DNA of 64,000 nucleotides from DASQWP01 sp050697555 (GTDB lineage: Bacteria > Actinomycetota > Thermoleophilia > Gaiellales > Gaiellaceae), in assembly GCA_050697555.1 (NCBI GenBank), contig JBOHAD010000003.1, positions 1 to 64,000 of the forward strand, written 5' to 3'. The notes below the pieces were generated by a model. That model did no database searches. It was not told the DNA's origin and was given only the letters and a program-made list of their open reading frames with translations. The position numbers and the translations under genes were made by a program. Below, in pieces: positions 57,490-64,000 of this stretch. Positions within the stretch are counted from its first letter, which is position 1; every line of letters begins with the position of its first letter.

Positions 57490-58014
57490 ATGGCGCGGAA
57501 GCGCGCGGCAAGCCAGGGCCAGGTCGACGGCGTCGTGACGGCAGTCGTGGCCGCGAACCGGGATCCGAAGGGGCTCGGCCGCGTCAAGGTTGCGTTCGCG
57601 GACACAGACCGGGAAGTCTGGGCCCGCGTGGCGACCCCGCTGGCGGGCGACGGGCGCGGCGTGCACTTCTTCCCCGAGGTCGGGGACGAGGTGCTCGTCG
57701 CCTTCGAGGGAGGCGATCCCCGCTCTCCGTATGTCCTGGGCGCGCTCTGGGGAGGCTCGAGCGACCCGCCGGAGAGGATCGAGATCGCGGACGGGAAGGG
57801 CGGAAGCTCGATCACGATCGACTCGGCGTCGGGCGCGATCACGATCGCGGCGGAAGGCGACGTCACGATCCGCTCCGCGGGTGGCACGCTTCGCCTCGAG
57901 GGAGTTCGGGTCGAGATCGACGCGGCTGCCGTGCTCGAGGCGCGCGGGGCGCAGGTCGAGATCGCCGGCGATGCCGTCGCGAGCATCAAGGGCGGCATCG
58001 TGACGATCAACTAA
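57490..58014 (+). CDS. VgrG/gpV-like spike protein (OB fold plus beta-helix needle)
   Basis: 174 aa from ATG 57490. The N-terminal OB/gp5-type domain reads GVVTAVVAANRDPKGLGRVKVAF, VWARVATPLAGDGRGVHFFPEVGDEVLVAFEGGD and PYVLGALWG, the PhageBase_V/VgrG gp5 pattern. The C-terminal ~70 residues are a repetitive beta-helix (SITIDSASGAITIAAEGDVTI, ASIKGGIVTIN). It would trimerise as the spike of a contractile injection system or phage tail. The next gene, two bases on, encodes the PAAR tip. No sheath, tube or baseplate gene is in view. Confidence 0.87.
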   Translation: MARKRAASQGQVDGVVTAVVAANRDPKGLGRVKVAFADTDREVWARVATPLAGDGRGVHFFPEVGDEVLVAFEGGDPRSPYVLGALWGGSSDPPERIEIADGKGGSSITIDSASGAITIAAEGDVTIRSAGGTLRLEGVRVEIDAAAVLEARGAQVEIAGDAVASIKGGIVTIN

Positions 58015-58016
58015 CC

Positions 58017-58313
58017 ATGTCCTCCGCCGCCGCCCGCGTCGGGGACATGCATACCTGCCCAGCCGTCACCGGCCTCGTTCCGCATGTCGGCGGGCCCGTC
58101 CTGCCGCCCGGCGTCTCCTCCGTTCTCGTCGGTGGCCTCCCCGCGGCCGCCGTCGGCGCCGCGTGCCTCTGCGCCGGCCCTCCGGACACGATCGTGTCCG
58201 GGTCGGCAACCGTCCTGGTCGGCGGCCGGGCCGCGGCTCGCGTCGGAAGCGGCACGGCGCACGGAGGCTCCGTCGTGGGCCCGGGCTGCGTAACAGTCCT
58301 CATCGGAGGTTGA
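58017..58313 (+). CDS. PAAR-domain spike tip protein
   Basis: 98 aa. Consists of one PAAR domain: ARVGDMHTCPAVTGLVPHVGGPV, VLVGGLPAAAVGAACLCAGPPDTIVSG split by turns, TVLVGGRAAARVGSGTAHGG and TVLIGG. His and Cys residues at the tip positions (MHTC, TAHGG, GPGC) can bind the zinc or iron that sharpens the tip. No effector extension is attached. Paired with the VgrG-like gene. Confidence 0.9.
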   Translation: MSSAAARVGDMHTCPAVTGLVPHVGGPVLPPGVSSVLVGGLPAAAVGAACLCAGPPDTIVSGSATVLVGGRAAARVGSGTAHGGSVVGPGCVTVLIGG

Positions 58314-58316
58314 GCG

Positions 58317-58952
58317 GTGATCAGCGAGCTCGCCGCCTTCCTCGCCGTCGCCGTCTTGGTGATCGTCACGCCCGGTCAGGACACGGCGCTCACCATCCGG
58401 AACTCGCTGCTCGGAGGGCGGCGTGCCGGTCTCTTCACCGCAGTCGGCGTATCGGCCGGGCAGGCCGTCTGGACGCTGGCGGCCAGCGCCGGCGTCACCG
58501 CCCTCCTCGTCGCGTCGGAGCCCGCGTTCGTCGCGCTCAAGCTCCTGGGCGCCGGGTACCTCGTCTACCTCGGCGTCCAGGCTCTCGCGAGCGCTCTCCG
58601 CCCGCACGCGCGGCGAGCGTCGGCGAGCGGGCACGTGACCGGGCGCACGCTGGCTCCCCGGATTGCGCTCCGGCAGGGCGTGATCTCCAATCTCGGGAAC
58701 CCGAAGATGGCCGTCTTCTTCACCAGCCTGCTGCCGCAGTTCGCGCCCGGCGGCGAGGCCTCGTTCGCCACCATGCTTCTCCTCGGGCTCCTCTTCTGCT
58801 CGCTCACGCTCGCCTGGTTGACGGCGTACGCGGCTGCGGTCGCCAAGGCCGGCGATCTCCTGAGGCGGCCGAGGATGCGCCGCGCGCTCGACGGTCTGAC
58901 CGGAGCAGTCCTCGTTGCCTTCGGGCTTCGCCTGGCCACCGAGCAGCGCTAG
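58317..58952 (+). CDS. LysE/RhtB-family amino acid exporter
   Basis: 211 aa from GTG 58317, three bases after the PAAR stop. Six membrane segments and the family signature VIVTPGQDTALTIRNSLLGGRRAG, with LGAGYLVYLGVQAL and GVISNLGNPKMAVFFTSLLPQF. It exports amino acids or similar compounds from the cytoplasm. Its link to the spike genes is probably only shared transcription. Confidence 0.92.
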   Translation: MISELAAFLAVAVLVIVTPGQDTALTIRNSLLGGRRAGLFTAVGVSAGQAVWTLAASAGVTALLVASEPAFVALKLLGAGYLVYLGVQALASALRPHARRASASGHVTGRTLAPRIALRQGVISNLGNPKMAVFFTSLLPQFAPGGEASFATMLLLGLLFCSLTLAWLTAYAAAVAKAGDLLRRPRMRRALDGLTGAVLVAFGLRLATEQR

Positions 58953-58975
58953 CGCAGCGGTGGAATCATCCCTCC

Positions 58976-59731
58976 ATGGCCGCCCTGGAGCTTCGCGAGC
59001 GGGCCGCCGTCGTCACGGGGACCGCGAGCGGCATCGGCCGTGCGATCGCCGAGCGCCTCGTCGCCGAGGGCGCGCGAGTCCTGGCCGTCGACCTCGAGCC
59101 CGACGAGTCGGGGCCGGGTGAGCCGTTCGCCGCCGACCTCGCCACGCGCGAGGGAAACAGGGCCGCGGTCGAGGAGGCGCGCACTCGCTTCGGCGTGCTG
59201 AACGCCGTCGTCGCCAACGCCGGGTTCCAGCACGTGGCACCCGTGGCCGACTTCCCGGAGGACCGCTGGGACGCTCTTCTCGCGCTCCTCCTCACGAGCC
59301 CCTTCCTGCTCGCGAAGTACGCCTGGCCCGCTCTCGCGGAGAGCGGGGACGGGCGCATCGTCGTCGTCGCGTCCGTCCACGGGCTGGTCGCCTCTCCCTT
59401 CAAGGCGGGGTACGTCTCCGCCAAGCACGGCGTCCTCGGCCTGGTCAAGGTTCTCGCCCTCGAGGGCGCCGGCGAGGGCATCACCGCCGCCGCGATCTGC
59501 CCGGCATTCGTGCGGACTCCGCTCGTCGAGCGGCAGATCGCGGACCAGGCGAAGGCACACGGTGTCCCGGAGAGTCGCGTCCTCGAGGACGTGATCCTGG
59601 AGCCGCATGCGGTCAAGCGCCTCCTCGAGCCCGAGGAGGTGGCCGACGTAGCAGCGCTTCTGCTCGGCCCGTCCGGGCGATCGTTCACCGGAGCGCCCGT
59701 CGTGATGGATCTCGGCTGGACGGCGCGCTGA
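58976..59731 (+). CDS. Short-chain dehydrogenase/reductase, 3-hydroxybutyrate dehydrogenase-like
   Basis: 251 aa. NAD(P) loop TGTASGIGRAIAERL with the acidic VLAVDLEPDES (NAD preference), NAG motif VVANAGFQH, catalytic Ser in VVASVHGLVAS and YxxxK in GYVSAKHGVLG. The region PAFVRTPLVERQIADQAKAHG resembles D-3-hydroxybutyrate dehydrogenases, as does the terminal GAPVVMDLGWTAR. It interconverts a 3-hydroxy acid and a 3-oxo acid. Its own ATG lies 24 bases after the LysE gene. Confidence 0.88.
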   Translation: MAALELRERAAVVTGTASGIGRAIAERLVAEGARVLAVDLEPDESGPGEPFAADLATREGNRAAVEEARTRFGVLNAVVANAGFQHVAPVADFPEDRWDALLALLLTSPFLLAKYAWPALAESGDGRIVVVASVHGLVASPFKAGYVSAKHGVLGLVKVLALEGAGEGITAAAICPAFVRTPLVERQIADQAKAHGVPESRVLEDVILEPHAVKRLLEPEEVADVAALLLGPSGRSFTGAPVVMDLGWTAR

Positions 59732-59740
59732 GCCGCGGGC

Positions 59741-59770
59741 TTGACAAGACGGAACAGCCGGACCATTACT
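59741..59770 (+). promoter_or_regulatory. Promoter TTGACA-N18-ATTACT
   Basis: A perfect -35 hexamer with a recognisable -10 box, 38 bases ahead of the ATG at 59808. GGGGGAGAG precedes the start codon as ribosome site. Confidence 0.6.
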
Positions 59771-59807
59771 TCCGCCGCTCACGACCGCTAGTTCCTGGGG
59801 GAGAGAC

Positions 59808-61358
59808 ATGGCCGAGTACGTGGAGCCCACAGGCCGAGTCGGCGGGCCGGTTCAACCGACCGGCGAGACCTGGCCGCTCGGAGCGCGCGAGCCGCTGGGC
59901 GTCTCCGACCTGCCGACACCGGAGGAGGTCTTCGCTGCGCCCCGCCTCGAATTCCGGCAGACCGTCATGCTCGTCATCGGCCCGAGCCTCGTCGCGCTCG
60001 GGCTGTCGATCGGATCGGGCGAGTGGCTGCTGGCGCCGCTCGCCATCGGGATCAACGGCTGGGTTGGGATCGGGTTCGTCGCTCTCGTCTCCATCCTGCT
60101 GCAGGCCCTCTACAACATGGAGATCGGCCGCTACGTCCTCGCCACGGGCGAGGTGCCCTCGATGGGGTTCGGACGCATTCCGCCCGGCGCCTACGTCGGA
60201 ACCATCCTCGCCGTCGCGCTCTTCTACCTCGCCTTCATCACCGGCGGCTGGGCCGCGGGAGCCGGGGACGGGCTCTTCACGCTCATCACAGGCGACGTCC
60301 CGGGCGAGGGCGACCGGACCGAGTCGCGCCTGCTCGCGGTCGGCCTCATTGCGACCGTCTTCGTGATCACGCTCTTCGGCCGCAAGATCTCGCGCACCCT
60401 CGAGCTCGTGAACTGGGTGCTCGTCGTCGGGATTCTCGTGCTGATGCTCATCATCGACATCCTCATCGTGGGCTGGAGCGACCTGGGCGACGGCCTCGAG
60501 GGCATGTTCCGTCCGGCGCTGCCGCCCGAGGGGACGAACGCCGCCGACATCGGCGCGGTCGCCGGCTTCGCCGCGATGGCGTCGGGCCTCAACTACGTCT
60601 TCATGAACTACTACCGCGACAAGGGTTACGGCATGGGCTCCCGGACCGGTTACATCCCCGCTCTCCTCGGCGGCGAGAAGCGAGAGGTCGCGGCTGTGGG
60701 AACGACGTTCCGCGAGACCCCGGAGAACGCGGCGCTCTGGAAGCGTTGGTGGGGCTTCCTCAAGGCGGAGATGTGGCTCGTCTTCGTTCCCGGCGCACTG
60801 CTCGGCATCCTCCTGCCCGGCATCCTCATCAGCCACCTGGCGCAGGAGACCGGCACGGCCCCGAGCCGGGAGACGATGCCCACGTACGCCGCCGACCAGC
60901 TGCGGGCGACCGGCGAGGGCGACTTCTTCTTCTACCTCGCTCTCGTCATCGGCTTCCTCGTCCTCTTCACGACCCAGATCGTCGTCTTCGAGATGCTCGT
61001 GCGGAACTTCGTCGACGCCGTCTACGGGTCGAGCGCGCGCTTCCGCAGCGCGCTGGGCGGCGACCCGAGGAAGTTCTACTACCCCTTCATGATCCTGCTC
61101 GCGATCGTCATCTCGATCATCATCTTCCAGGCGCTCCCCACGACCCTCGTCTCCTGGGCGGCGAACATGTCCAACCTCGCGGCGCTCGTCATGCCGCTCC
61201 TGCTCATGTTCCTGATCTCGAAGCTGCCGCGTCCGGCCAGGGCGCAGTGGTGGTCGTATCTGATCCTGGTCGTCGTCATGGTCTACTTCGGCTTCTTCTT
61301 CCTCAACTTCCTCGTCGGCGAGCTGAGCGGAGGCGACACGGACCTCTCGTTCTGGTAG
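59808..61358 (+). CDS. Nramp-like membrane transporter lacking canonical metal-site motifs
   Basis: 516 aa with eleven or so membrane helices in the LeuT/APC-fold order of Nramp proteins. The first helix reads VIGPSLVALGLSIGSGEWLLAP, where canonical Nramp has DPGN; helix 6 has FAAMASGLNYVFMNYYRDKGYG in place of the MPH motif. The GSGEW form belongs to Nramp-related proteins whose substrates are not established, so Mn/Fe transport should not be assumed. The N-terminal ~45 residues are cytoplasmic and Pro/Gly-rich. Transcribed from its own strong promoter. Confidence 0.8.
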   Translation: MAEYVEPTGRVGGPVQPTGETWPLGAREPLGVSDLPTPEEVFAAPRLEFRQTVMLVIGPSLVALGLSIGSGEWLLAPLAIGINGWVGIGFVALVSILLQALYNMEIGRYVLATGEVPSMGFGRIPPGAYVGTILAVALFYLAFITGGWAAGAGDGLFTLITGDVPGEGDRTESRLLAVGLIATVFVITLFGRKISRTLELVNWVLVVGILVLMLIIDILIVGWSDLGDGLEGMFRPALPPEGTNAADIGAVAGFAAMASGLNYVFMNYYRDKGYGMGSRTGYIPALLGGEKREVAAVGTTFRETPENAALWKRWWGFLKAEMWLVFVPGALLGILLPGILISHLAQETGTAPSRETMPTYAADQLRATGEGDFFFYLALVIGFLVLFTTQIVVFEMLVRNFVDAVYGSSARFRSALGGDPRKFYYPFMILLAIVISIIIFQALPTTLVSWAANMSNLAALVMPLLLMFLISKLPRPARAQWWSYLILVVVMVYFGFFFLNFLVGELSGGDTDLSFW

Positions 61359-61372
61359 GCGATGCTCCGCCG

Positions 61373-61401
61373 TTGACGTCGCGCGCGCCGCCCTCTACGC
61401 T
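61373..61401 (+). promoter_or_regulatory. Promoter TTGACG-N17-TACGCT for the rsgA leader
   Basis: Optimal 17-base spacing. Transcription would begin near 61408, giving a ~340-base leader before rsgA. Confidence 0.6.
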
Positions 61402-61452
61402 GACCTCGTCAGGTGCACCGCGCGCACCCTTCGCCGAGAGGAGGTTCGGACG

Positions 61453-61497
61453 ATGACTGAGATGTCTGCCTTCCGGGCCTCGGGGCTCTCGGCCTAG
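61453..61497 (+). CDS. 14-codon leader ORF upstream of rsgA
   Basis: ATG 61453 to TAG 61495-61497, encoding MTEMSAFRASGLSA. AGAGGAGG at 61437-61444 gives an eight-base spacing, one of the best ribosome sites in the window. It lies 45 bases after the predicted transcript start and seven bases before the first hairpin. The arrangement suggests a translated leader that controls folding downstream, or a short functional peptide; no run of one amino acid is present. Confidence 0.45.
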   Translation: MTEMSAFRASGLSA

Positions 61498-61504
61498 TGC
61501 CCTC

Positions 61505-61610
61505 CAGGCGATACACGCCTGCTTCTGACCCGCGATTACACGGCGCCAGAGCCCTCCCTCGCCCTTAGCAAGGCTTCTAGCTTTGCCTGCGGGCGAGTGG
61601 GGACTCTGGC
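61505..61610 (+). promoter_or_regulatory. Structured rsgA leader: two hairpins
   Basis: First hairpin 61505-61521: CAGGCG-ATACA-CGCCTG. Second, long hairpin 61545-61610: a 20-bp arm pair starting GCCAGAG and ending CTCTGGC with two mismatches and a wobble, topped by GCAAGGC/GCTTTGC around a short loop. The remaining leader to 61747 has no further ORF with a ribosome site other than rsgA's own. Could be an attenuator, a protein-binding leader or an RNA processed from the transcript. It matches no riboswitch class known to me. Confidence 0.5.
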
Positions 61611-61747
61611 TTGGTACTCGCGACCCAGAAGCTAGGCAGCATCACCTGAAGGGGCACTGTAGACACCGGCCTCCGGGACTCCGAGCCCTCACACGCGCGC
61701 CGCAGGAGCGGCGCACACGCCTTGCCTGCACACGAGAGGAGTCTCGC

Positions 61748-62803
61748 TTGACCGTTTCGACGGAGTTCGACCTGCACGACCTCGGCTGGGACGCGTCCTG
61801 GGAGGACGCGTTCGAGCCATACGCACGACGACAGCTGATCCCGGCCAGGGTGGCCGTTCGCCACCACGGCCCCTGCGAGCTGCTGACCGAGGACGGTCCC
61901 ATGGGCGGCCTCCCGTCCGGCAAGCTGGCCGACGAAGACCTGCCGGCGGTGGGGGACTGGGTCGCGGCCCGGCCGATGCCCGGCGAGCGCAAGGCCCTCA
62001 TCGAGGCCGTCCTCCCACGCCGCTCCGCGTTTACGCGCAAGGAGGCCTGGCGGCGCACCGTCGAGCAGGTCGTGGCCGCGAACGTGGACACCGTCTTCCT
62101 CATGTCCTCGTTTGGGCTCGACCTCAACCCGCGCCGGCTCGAGCGGTACCTCGTCGGCTCCTGGGAGAGCGGCGCCCAGCCGGCGATCGTCCTCACGAAG
62201 GTCGATCTGGAGCCGGATCCGGCCGCCGCCGTACTCGAGGTGGAGGCGATCGCGTTCGGCGTCCCCGTGCACCTCGTCAGCGCGGTGACCGGCGAGGGAC
62301 TCGGGGAGCTCGAGCCCTACCTCCGCCGGGGCCGGACCGTGGCCCTCCTCGGCTCCTCCGGCGTGGGCAAGTCGACGCTCGTGAACCGCCTCGCCGGCCG
62401 CGGCGTCCTGGCGACGCGCGAGCTCAGGGCGGACGGGCGGGGGCGGCACACGACCACGCACCGCGAGCTCGTCCTGCTTCCGAACGGAGGTCTCCTGCTG
62501 GACACGCCCGGGATGCGGGAGCTGCAGCTCTGGGCGGGAGAGGAATCGCTCGAGGGAACGTTCGAGGACGTGTCCACCCTGGCCGCCGACTGCCGCTTCG
62601 CCGACTGCGCGCACGACCGCGAGCCCGGGTGCGCGATCCAGGCGGCCCTCGCCGACGGGTCGCTGCCGGCCGAGCGCTGGGAGAGCTACCGGAAGCTCCA
62701 GCGGGAGCTCCGGGCGCTCGAGATTCGGCGCAGCAAGCGGCTTCAGTCGGAGGAGCGCCGCCGCTGGCGTGCCGTCGAGAGGCGCAGGCGGGCGCGGGGA
62801 TAG
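61748..62803 (+). CDS. rsgA: Ribosome small-subunit-dependent GTPase RsgA
   Basis: 351 aa from TTG 61748, with GAGAGGAG six bases ahead. Order: N-terminal OB-like domain (PARVAVRHHGPCELLTEDG, LPAVGDWVAARPM), circularly permuted GTPase with G4 TKVD, G5 SAVTGEG, G1 LGSSGVGKSTLVNRL, G2 GRGRHTTTH and G3 LLDTPGMREL, then the zinc knuckle (DCRFADCAHDREPGCAIQAAL). These features are diagnostic. It releases RbfA and checks the maturing 30S subunit. Preceded by the structured leader, so expression may respond to ribosome state. Confidence 0.95.
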   Translation: MTVSTEFDLHDLGWDASWEDAFEPYARRQLIPARVAVRHHGPCELLTEDGPMGGLPSGKLADEDLPAVGDWVAARPMPGERKALIEAVLPRRSAFTRKEAWRRTVEQVVAANVDTVFLMSSFGLDLNPRRLERYLVGSWESGAQPAIVLTKVDLEPDPAAAVLEVEAIAFGVPVHLVSAVTGEGLGELEPYLRRGRTVALLGSSGVGKSTLVNRLAGRGVLATRELRADGRGRHTTTHRELVLLPNGGLLLDTPGMRELQLWAGEESLEGTFEDVSTLAADCRFADCAHDREPGCAIQAALADGSLPAERWESYRKLQRELRALEIRRSKRLQSEERRRWRAVERRRRARG

Positions 62804-62816
62804 CAAACGCGCCGCC

Positions 62817-62822
62817 TACAAT
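62817..62822 (+). promoter_or_regulatory. -10 box TACAAT, leaderless type
   Basis: TACAAT ends six bases before the ATG at 62829, so the transcript should start at the start codon. No -35 match is evident. Confidence 0.45.
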
Positions 62823-62828
62823 CAGGGC

Positions 62829-63116
62829 ATGGAGGAGCCGCTCGGCCTCGCCCTCTCCCTCGAGCCGCTCGACGACCACCTCATCGTCGAGCCGGTCGAC
62901 GAGGACGTCGAGACCCGCACCGGGCTCATCATCCCGCAGAGCGCGGAGGCCGGCTGCCGCTCGGGGATCGTCACCGCCGTGGGCGCGGACGCTAGCGGCA
63001 TCGATCCCGGCGACAAGGTGCTCTTTCCGAAGGACGCCGGCTTCGACGTACGGCTCGGCGGTGTCGCGGTGAAGGTCCTTCGTCGCAGCGACCTGATCGC
63101 CCGGGTCCACGACTAG
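62829..63116 (+). CDS. GroES-like co-chaperonin
   Basis: 95 aa. The GroES barrel is recognisable: LEPLDDHLIVEPVDEDVETRTGLIIPQSAE, then GIVTAVGADASGIDPGDKVLF and VAVKVLRRSDLIARV. The mobile loop (VETRTGLIIPQ) keeps the GxxxP core that contacts GroEL. There is no groEL beside it, so it may be a second, orphan copy with a specialised role. The start is supported by a -10 box placed for leaderless transcription. Confidence 0.85.
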   Translation: MEEPLGLALSLEPLDDHLIVEPVDEDVETRTGLIIPQSAEAGCRSGIVTAVGADASGIDPGDKVLFPKDAGFDVRLGGVAVKVLRRSDLIARVHD

Positions 63117-63126
63117 CACCGACCCC

Positions 63127-63852
63127 GTCAGGCATCGCTACGGAGCAGGGCGGAGCTGCTTCGGCGAGCTCTTCCCGCCCGAGACCGACGCACCTCATCC
63201 GGTCGCCGTCGTCCTGCACGGCGGCTTCTGGAGGCGGACCTACGACCGCACGCTCATGCACGCGCTCTGCCGCGACCTGGCCGCCTGCGGCTGGGCGGCG
63301 TGGAACCTCGAGTACCGGCGGCTCGGCTTCCTTGCGGGCGGCGGCTGGCCGAGGACGTTCGAGGACGTGGCCGCCGGCATCGACCACCTCGCCGCCCTGC
63401 CCGCCCTCGACCTCGGGACGGTGGCCGCGATCGGCCACTCGGCCGGCGGGCACCTGGCGCTCTGGGCCGTCTCCCGCGAGCGGCCGCGCGTCCCCGTTAC
63501 CCGCGCGGTCTCCCAGGCCGGTGTCCTCGATCTCCGCGAGGCCGCCCGCCTCGGCCTCAGCAACGGCGCCGCGGCGAAGCTCCTCGGCGGCCGGCCGCAC
63601 CAGCGCCCCGAGCGCTACGGCGCAGCCTCGCCGATCGAGCGCCTCCCGCTCGGCGTGCCCCAGCTCCTGGTGCACGGAGAGGAGGACGGTATCGTCCCGG
63701 TCTCGATGAGCCTCCGCTACCACGACGCGGCACTGGCCGCCGGGGATCCCGCCGAGCTCGTCGTCCTTCCCGCCACCGGCCACTTCGAGCACTTGGATCC
63801 ACGCTCCGACGCCTGGGCGGCGGTGAGGGAGTGGCTCCCCGCGAGCCCATGA
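63127..63852 (+). CDS. Alpha/beta hydrolase, kynurenine formamidase-like; start codon unclear
   Basis: The frame opens after a stop at 63094. Protein-like sequence (RHRYGAGRSCFGELFPPE) starts near 63127, where only GTC is available; the first standard start, ATG 63256, would delete the HGG oxyanion loop. Sites: VVLHGGFWRRTYD, nucleophile GHSAGGHLALW, acid LVHGEEDGIVPV, His LPATGHFEHLDP. The HGGFWR/GHSAGGH combination is typical of esterase/arylformamidase-type enzymes. Its stop overlaps the kynureninase start (ATGA), which strongly suggests that it hydrolyses N-formylkynurenine. Confidence 0.8.
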   Translation, partial: VRHRYGAGRSCFGELFPPETDAPHPVAVVLHGGFWRRTYDRTLMHALCRDLAACGWAAWNLEYRRLGFLAGGGWPRTFEDVAAGIDHLAALPALDLGTVAAIGHSAGGHLALWAVSRERPRVPVTRAVSQAGVLDLREAARLGLSNGAAAKLLGGRPHQRPERYGAASPIERLPLGVPQLLVHGEEDGIVPVSMSLRYHDAALAAGDPAELVVLPATGHFEHLDPRSDAWAAVREWLPASP

Positions 63853-64000
63853 CCGCCTTCGACCGCGCCCGCGCGGAGGCGCTCGACGCAGCCGACCCGC
63901 TGGCCGCCTTCCGTGACCGCTTCGTCGTCGAAGACCCGGAACGAATCTACGTGGACGGCAACTCGCTCGGCCGCCTCCCCAGGGAGACGGCCCAGCGCCT
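63849..64000 (+). CDS. kynU: Kynureninase, N-terminal part (runs off the window)
   Basis: The first 50 residues are present: AFDRARAEALDAADPLAAFRD, then IYVDGNSLGRLPRETAQRL. The YVDGNSLGRLP motif is the hallmark N-terminus of kynureninase, a PLP enzyme that splits kynurenine into anthranilate and alanine. ATG 63849 overlaps the preceding hydrolase stop. The remainder lies beyond the window, so integrity is unknown. Confidence 0.9.
   Translation, partial: MTAFDRARAEALDAADPLAAFRDRFVVEDPERIYVDGNSLGRLPRETAQR

Noticed and set aside
61441..61620. Possible tmRNA, because of a short ORF ending in Ala followed by stop and a GGTTCGG sequence
   Set aside because: No tRNA-like acceptor/T-arm pairing and no typical 5' end; the promoter and hairpins fit an rsgA leader better.
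61577..62806. A 409-codon minus-strand frame over rsgA and part of its leader
   Set aside because: RsgA on the plus strand has all GTPase motifs; the antisense frame has none.
1..64000. CRISPR arrays, rRNA genes and prophage structural blocks
   Set aside because: No regularly spaced repeats, no rRNA-like sequence, and no tail, capsid or terminase genes apart from the spike/PAAR pair were seen.

Overview
The window is GC-rich (roughly 70%), densely packed bacterial DNA with many GTG and TTG starts, 4-nt stop/start overlaps and lipoprotein or Tat-type secreted solute-binding proteins. Gene content (DUF6282 amidohydrolase-like protein, UdgX uracil-DNA glycosylase, YyaL/DUF255 protein, L,D-transpeptidase, alpha-dioxygenase-like haem peroxidase, IclR and GntR regulators) suggests a soil actinobacterium, perhaps of the Thermoleophilia; this placement is inference only. 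There is no rRNA and no CRISPR array. There is one complete tRNA gene (Ala, TGC).

Layout. 1-1113: end of a flippase-like membrane protein and small hypothetical genes. 1091-6885: a GntR regulator divergent from a sugar-type ABC importer with a metallo-beta-lactamase-fold hydrolase and a carboxymuconolactone-decarboxylase-like protein. 6882-8066: a membrane-anchored beta-helix protein. 8136-14159: a divergent catabolic-looking cluster: an M24 protein resembling the DMSP lyase DddP plus an amidase on the minus strand, and IclR, an MFS transporter and an ammonia-lyase-fold protein lacking the MIO serine on the plus strand. 14170-24763: a nine-gene minus-strand operon (IclR, alpha/beta hydrolase, ornithine-cyclodeaminase-like protein, beta-propeller lipoprotein, complete family-5 peptide-type ABC importer, small lipoprotein). 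24805-28385: DUF6282 protein and GlcD-type flavoprotein convergent with an amidohydrolase and a Rieske protein. 28769-30161: an IS256-family insertion sequence beside a frameshifted gene. 30412-48970: mostly chromosomal genes: L,D-transpeptidase, UdgX, a giant M6 protease bracketed by two copies of a small inverted-repeat element, YyaL, a NiaP-like transporter divergent from an NrtR-like regulator, a GGDEF protein and an alpha-dioxygenase-like peroxidase.

48980-56405: tRNA-Ala followed by a 7.35-kb integrated element ending in a second copy of the tRNA 3' half. Its integrase is broken. It still carries an excisionase-like protein, a Xre/nucleotidyltransferase pair, a DUF4926-like protein, a zinc-ribbon protein of unknown function, two small SRPBCC/SnoaL-fold proteins and an HD-GYP/LuxR fusion.

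56644-64000: a wall-anchored or secreted CHK-motif protein, an orphan VgrG-like/PAAR spike pair, LysE exporter, SDR, Nramp-like transporter, rsgA behind a structured leader with a 14-codon ORF, a GroES-like protein with a leaderless-type promoter, a kynurenine-formamidase-like hydrolase and the start of kynureninase. NiaP-like/NrtR-like and the kynurenine genes point to niacin/NAD-linked tryptophan metabolism.

The least explained items are the MIO-less lyase and its cluster, the 307-bp inverted-repeat element with its small HTH-like ORF, the rsgA leader, and translational coupling in which all four NTGA overlaps, including CTGA, appear to be used.
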